A stretch of DNA of 47,019 nt from positions 1 through 47,019 of the forward strand of contig JADGRB010000009.1 in NCBI GenBank assembly GCA_017881315.1, in the 5' to 3' direction. Origin of the DNA: Pseudomonadota bacterium (GTDB lineage: Bacteria; Myxococcota_A; Polyangia; Fen-1088). The translations under genes were made by a program, and so were the position numbers. Below, in pieces: positions 44,781 through 47,019 of the stretch. A model generated the notes under the pieces. That model worked only from the letters and a program-made list of their open reading frames with translations, made no database searches and was not told where the DNA came from. The number at the start of each line of letters is the position of its first letter. Position 1 is the first letter of the stretch.

Positions 44781-46169
44781 ATGCAGATCACGATCGAAGA
44801 CCTCTCCCCCGTCGAGAAACGCGTCGAGTTCGAGCTTCCTTGGTCCGACGTCGCTCCCAAGCTCGACAAGGCTTACGATGCCCTGCGGCGTGGCGTGCGC
44901 CTCCCCGGATTCCGGCCCGGCAAGGTGCCGCGGGCCCTCCTGGAGCGGATGTACCGCCGCCAGGTCGAGGACGACGTGGCCCGGGAGCTGGTCGAGCACT
45001 CGCTGGGGCAGGCGATCCAGGAGAACCAGATCCAGCCGGTGGCGCCACCCGCGGTGGCCGAGATCGAGATCAAGACCGGCGAGCCGTTCAAGTTCTCGGC
45101 CCGGGTCGAGGTCCGCTCGCAGGTCACGCCGCAAGACTACGCCGGGATCCCGGTGTCGCGCCGGCCGCCCAAGGTGACGGACGAGCAGGTCGCCGAGGCG
45201 CTCGAGGGTTATCGGCGCCGACTCACGCAGTTCAAGGCGGTCGAAGGGCGCAAGGTGACGGCCGAGACGGATCTGTTGCAGGTCGAGCTGTCGGGGCGCG
45301 TGGGCGAGCACAAGATCAAGCGGCGCGAGGTGCTGGTCGATCTGGAGGACGACACCAGCGGCCCGTTGCCAGGCCTGGCGGGACGGCTCCGGGGCAAGCC
45401 GATCGGCGGCGACCACATCGAGGTCGACTACACGCTACCGGCCGAGGGGCCGGCCCCCGAGCTGGCGGGGCGCCACGTGCACCTGCACGTCACCATCAAA
45501 GAAGCCCGGCAAAAACAGGTCCCCGCGCTCGACGACGAGCTGGCCAAGGACACCGGCGAGGCCGAGACGCTGGACGGCCTGCGCGCCAAGGTCCGCGAGA
45601 AGCTGATCGAGGCCGACCAGCAGCGGATCAAGCGGGAGGTCTCCCAGGCGCTGGTCAAGGAGATCATCAAGCGCAACGTGTTCCCGGTCGCGCCCGCGCT
45701 CATCGATCGCTACGCGCAGGCGATCGTCAAGCGCGCCAAGAACCAGCTCATGATGATGGGCGTCGACGTCGAGGGGGTCGACGACCAGACGATGCGCGGC
45801 GAGATGCAGGTCGAGGCCGAAGAGGAGGCGCGGGGGGCGATCCTCTTGCAGGCCATCGCCGAGCGCGAGGGGATCACCGCCGGTGACGCCGACCTCCAGA
45901 AGCGGATCGCCGAGCTGGCGGCCGCGCGCAACGAGAACCCCAAGCAGCTCCGCGCCGAGCTGGAGAAGGACCACCGGATCCACCAGATCGAGGCGCAGAT
46001 CCGGGAGCAGAAGACGCTTGATATGCTGATCTCGCAGGCTAAGATCACCGACGGCGAGCCGGTGTCCTCGTTGATCGTCACGCCCGAAGAGGCGCGGCGG
46101 GAGGCACAGGCGGCGCAAAAAACCGGCCCGAAGCCCGGCCCGAAGAAGAAAAAGGACCCCACCCCATGA
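44781..46169 (+). CDS. tig: Trigger factor
   Basis: A 462-residue ribosome-bound chaperone. The ribosome-binding signature GFRPGKVP is in the N-terminal domain. A PPIase-like middle region (about 150-240) and a long helical C-terminal domain follow, ending in a Lys-rich tail (GPKKKKDP). The overall length is typical. The stop overlaps the clpP start (ATGA). The order tig-clpP-clpX is highly conserved and couples folding with degradation. Confidence 0.96.
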   Translation: MQITIEDLSPVEKRVEFELPWSDVAPKLDKAYDALRRGVRLPGFRPGKVPRALLERMYRRQVEDDVARELVEHSLGQAIQENQIQPVAPPAVAEIEIKTGEPFKFSARVEVRSQVTPQDYAGIPVSRRPPKVTDEQVAEALEGYRRRLTQFKAVEGRKVTAETDLLQVELSGRVGEHKIKRREVLVDLEDDTSGPLPGLAGRLRGKPIGGDHIEVDYTLPAEGPAPELAGRHVHLHVTIKEARQKQVPALDDELAKDTGEAETLDGLRAKVREKLIEADQQRIKREVSQALVKEIIKRNVFPVAPALIDRYAQAIVKRAKNQLMMMGVDVEGVDDQTMRGEMQVEAEEEARGAILLQAIAEREGITAGDADLQKRIAELAAARNENPKQLRAELEKDHRIHQIEAQIREQKTLDMLISQAKITDGEPVSSLIVTPEEARREAQAAQKTGPKPGPKKKKDPTP

Positions 46170-46801
46170 GCGAGTTCGACGCACCTCCCCCCGCGATCCG
46201 GAACTTCATCATTCCGACGGTCATCGAGCAGACCCACCGGGGCGAGCGCGGCTGGGACATCTTCTCGCGCCTGCTCAAGGACCGGATCATCTTTCTCGGC
46301 ACGGCGGTCGACGATCAGGTCGCGAACATCGTCATCGCGCAGCTGCTCTTTCTCGAGAGCGAAGATCCCGACAAGGACATCATGCTCTACATCAACTCCC
46401 CGGGCGGGATGGTGACGGCCGGGATGGCCATCTACGACACCATGCAGTACGTGCGGCCCGACGTGGCGACGTTCTGCATGGGGCAGGCGGCCTCGATGGG
46501 CGCGTTCCTGCTGGCGGCCGGCGCCAAGGGCAAGCGGTTCTCGCTGCCGCACGCCCGGATCCTGATTCACCAGCCGCTGGGTGGGTTCTCGGGGCAGGCG
46601 ACCGACATCGACATCCACGCCAAGGAGATCCTGCGGACCCGCGACAAGCTCAACGAGCTCCTGGTCAAGCACACCGGCCAGCCCATGGAGCGGATCAAGT
46701 CCGACACCGAGCGCGACTACTTCATGAGCGCCATCGAGGGCAAGGAGTACGGCCTCATCGACGAGGTGCTCATCCAGAAGCCGACCGGACCGGTGAAGTA
46801 G
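46166..46801 (+). CDS. clpP: ATP-dependent Clp protease proteolytic subunit
   Basis: A 211-residue serine protease subunit. The catalytic Ser is in [12 protein letters not shown], His in [11 protein letters not shown] and Asp in TERDYFMSA. The N-terminal [32 protein letters not shown] region is the usual one. The start is coupled to tig (ATGA). It should assemble into the tetradecamer that works with ClpX, encoded next. Confidence 0.97.
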   Translation: MSEFDAPPPAIRNFIIPTVIEQTHRGERGWDIFSRLLKDRIIFLGTAVDDQVANIVIAQLLFLESEDPDKDIMLYINSPGGMVTAGMAIYDTMQYVRPDVATFCMGQAASMGAFLLAAGAKGKRFSLPHARILIHQPLGGFSGQATDIDIHAKEILRTRDKLNELLVKHTGQPMERIKSDTERDYFMSAIEGKEYGLIDEVLIQKPTGPVK

Positions 46802-46834
46802 CGCTGGCGCTCGCCGTTGGGCGGGTGCGTGTGC

Positions 46835-46840
46835 TACATT
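46835..46840 (+). promoter_or_regulatory. Extended -10 element (TGC-TACATT) before clpX
   Basis: TACATT preceded by TGC ends 7 nt before the GTG at 46848. No clear -35 and no Shine-Dalgarno are present, so a leaderless clpX transcript is possible. Confidence 0.35.
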
Positions 46841-46847
46841 TTTATTG

Positions 46848-47019
46848 GTGCCGACCGAGCGCAAGCGCGACGATCACGGGAACCTCTCTTGCTCTTTCTG
46901 CGGGAAGAGCCAGAAGGAGGTCAAGAAGCTGATCGCGGGGCCCACGGTCTACATCTGCGACGAGTGCATTGGCCTCTGCAACGACATCATCGCTGAAGAG
47001 GTGGAGAAGGACGAGCCGT
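46848..47019 (+). CDS. clpX: ATP-dependent Clp protease ATP-binding subunit ClpX (5' part)
   Basis: The first 57 codons of clpX, cut by the window end. The N-terminal zinc-binding domain is recognisable: [18 protein letters not shown], then [14 protein letters not shown], giving the four-cysteine site that recruits substrates and adaptors. The GTG at 46848 starts it. It follows clpP by 46 bp in the standard order. The AAA+ domain lies outside the window. Confidence 0.95.
   Translation, partial: MPTERKRDDHGNLSCSFCGKSQKEVKKLIAGPTVYICDECIGLCNDIIAEEVEKDEP

Noticed and set aside
44687-45886. 399-residue plus-strand ORF overlapping tig
   Set aside because: It is an out-of-frame shadow of trigger factor with Arg/Gly/Ala-rich composition.

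Overview
This is a GC-rich (roughly two-thirds G+C) chromosomal window from a diderm bacterium. It is most likely a member of Myxococcota or a related former-deltaproteobacterial lineage. The clues are a PknK-like Ser/Thr kinase fused to an ATPase and repeats, a sigma-54 promoter, a Gly/Ser/Thr-rich cysteine-containing lipoprotein, frequent GTG and TTG starts, and many 4-bp start/stop overlaps. No phage, transposon, integrase, tRNA, rRNA or CRISPR was found. This is mostly core genome with several lineage-specific genes between the housekeeping operons.

Layout. 1-218: tandem 80-bp structured repeats at the 3' end of a membrane metallophosphoesterase gene (minus strand). 1.4-7.4 kb: a small zinc-finger-like protein, then a sigma-54 promoter in front of a Crp/Fnr regulator, alr and mlaE-mlaF-mlaD. 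alr and the mla genes are start/stop coupled, and MlaD carries a C-terminal barrel-like extension. 7.4-13.7 kb: yceD-rpmF-plsX-fabH-fabD-fabG-acpP-fabF, the classic ribosomal L32/fatty-acid synthesis cluster, closed by a diverged copy of the structured repeat. 13.7-18.6 kb (minus): a DUF2934 protein, an unknown small protein, an M24 aminopeptidase P and the helicase HrpB. 18.7-23.7 kb: a 1376-residue multidomain kinase and a CAF16-like soluble ABC ATPase. 23.8-27.1 kb: M50 protease-scpA-scpB-RsuA-type pseudouridine synthase. 27.1-33.2 kb: purH-purD-purE-tsaC-DUF1015-TrmN6-like methyltransferase. 33.2-35.3 kb (minus): mazG-unknown-OmpA-type lipoprotein. 35.3-38.4 kb: phoH-GAF/HD-GYP-ybeY. 38.4-39.9 kb (minus): a lipoprotein, a small membrane protein and apaG. 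40.0-43.1 kb: a TIGR01777 epimerase, a hybrid histidine kinase and a Nudix hydrolase. 43.1-44.7 kb (minus): a protein with seven regularly spaced cysteine modules. 44.8 kb to the end: tig-clpP-clpX, with clpX cut by the window edge.

How the genes work together. Envelope building is the main theme: D-alanine supply (alr), phospholipid transport (mlaEFD), phospholipid and fatty-acid synthesis (plsX, fab genes, acpP) and an OmpA-type lipoprotein. The rest covers chromosome segregation (scpAB), purine synthesis, RNA and tRNA modification, nucleotide-pool cleaning (mazG, Nudix), protein folding and turnover (tig, clpPX), and signalling (kinase, HD-GYP, hybrid kinase).

The most interesting observations are: the MlaD with a putative outer-membrane barrel and no other mla genes alongside; the soluble HD-GYP protein sitting between phoH and ybeY; the CX2C-X13-CX4C repeat protein; the sigma-54 promoter with an upstream 36-bp palindrome; the two-hairpin repeat with compensatory changes between copies; and a recurrent TANNNT motif 6-7 nt before start codons that suggests leaderless transcripts. 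All functions are inferred from reading the sequence; no database search was run.
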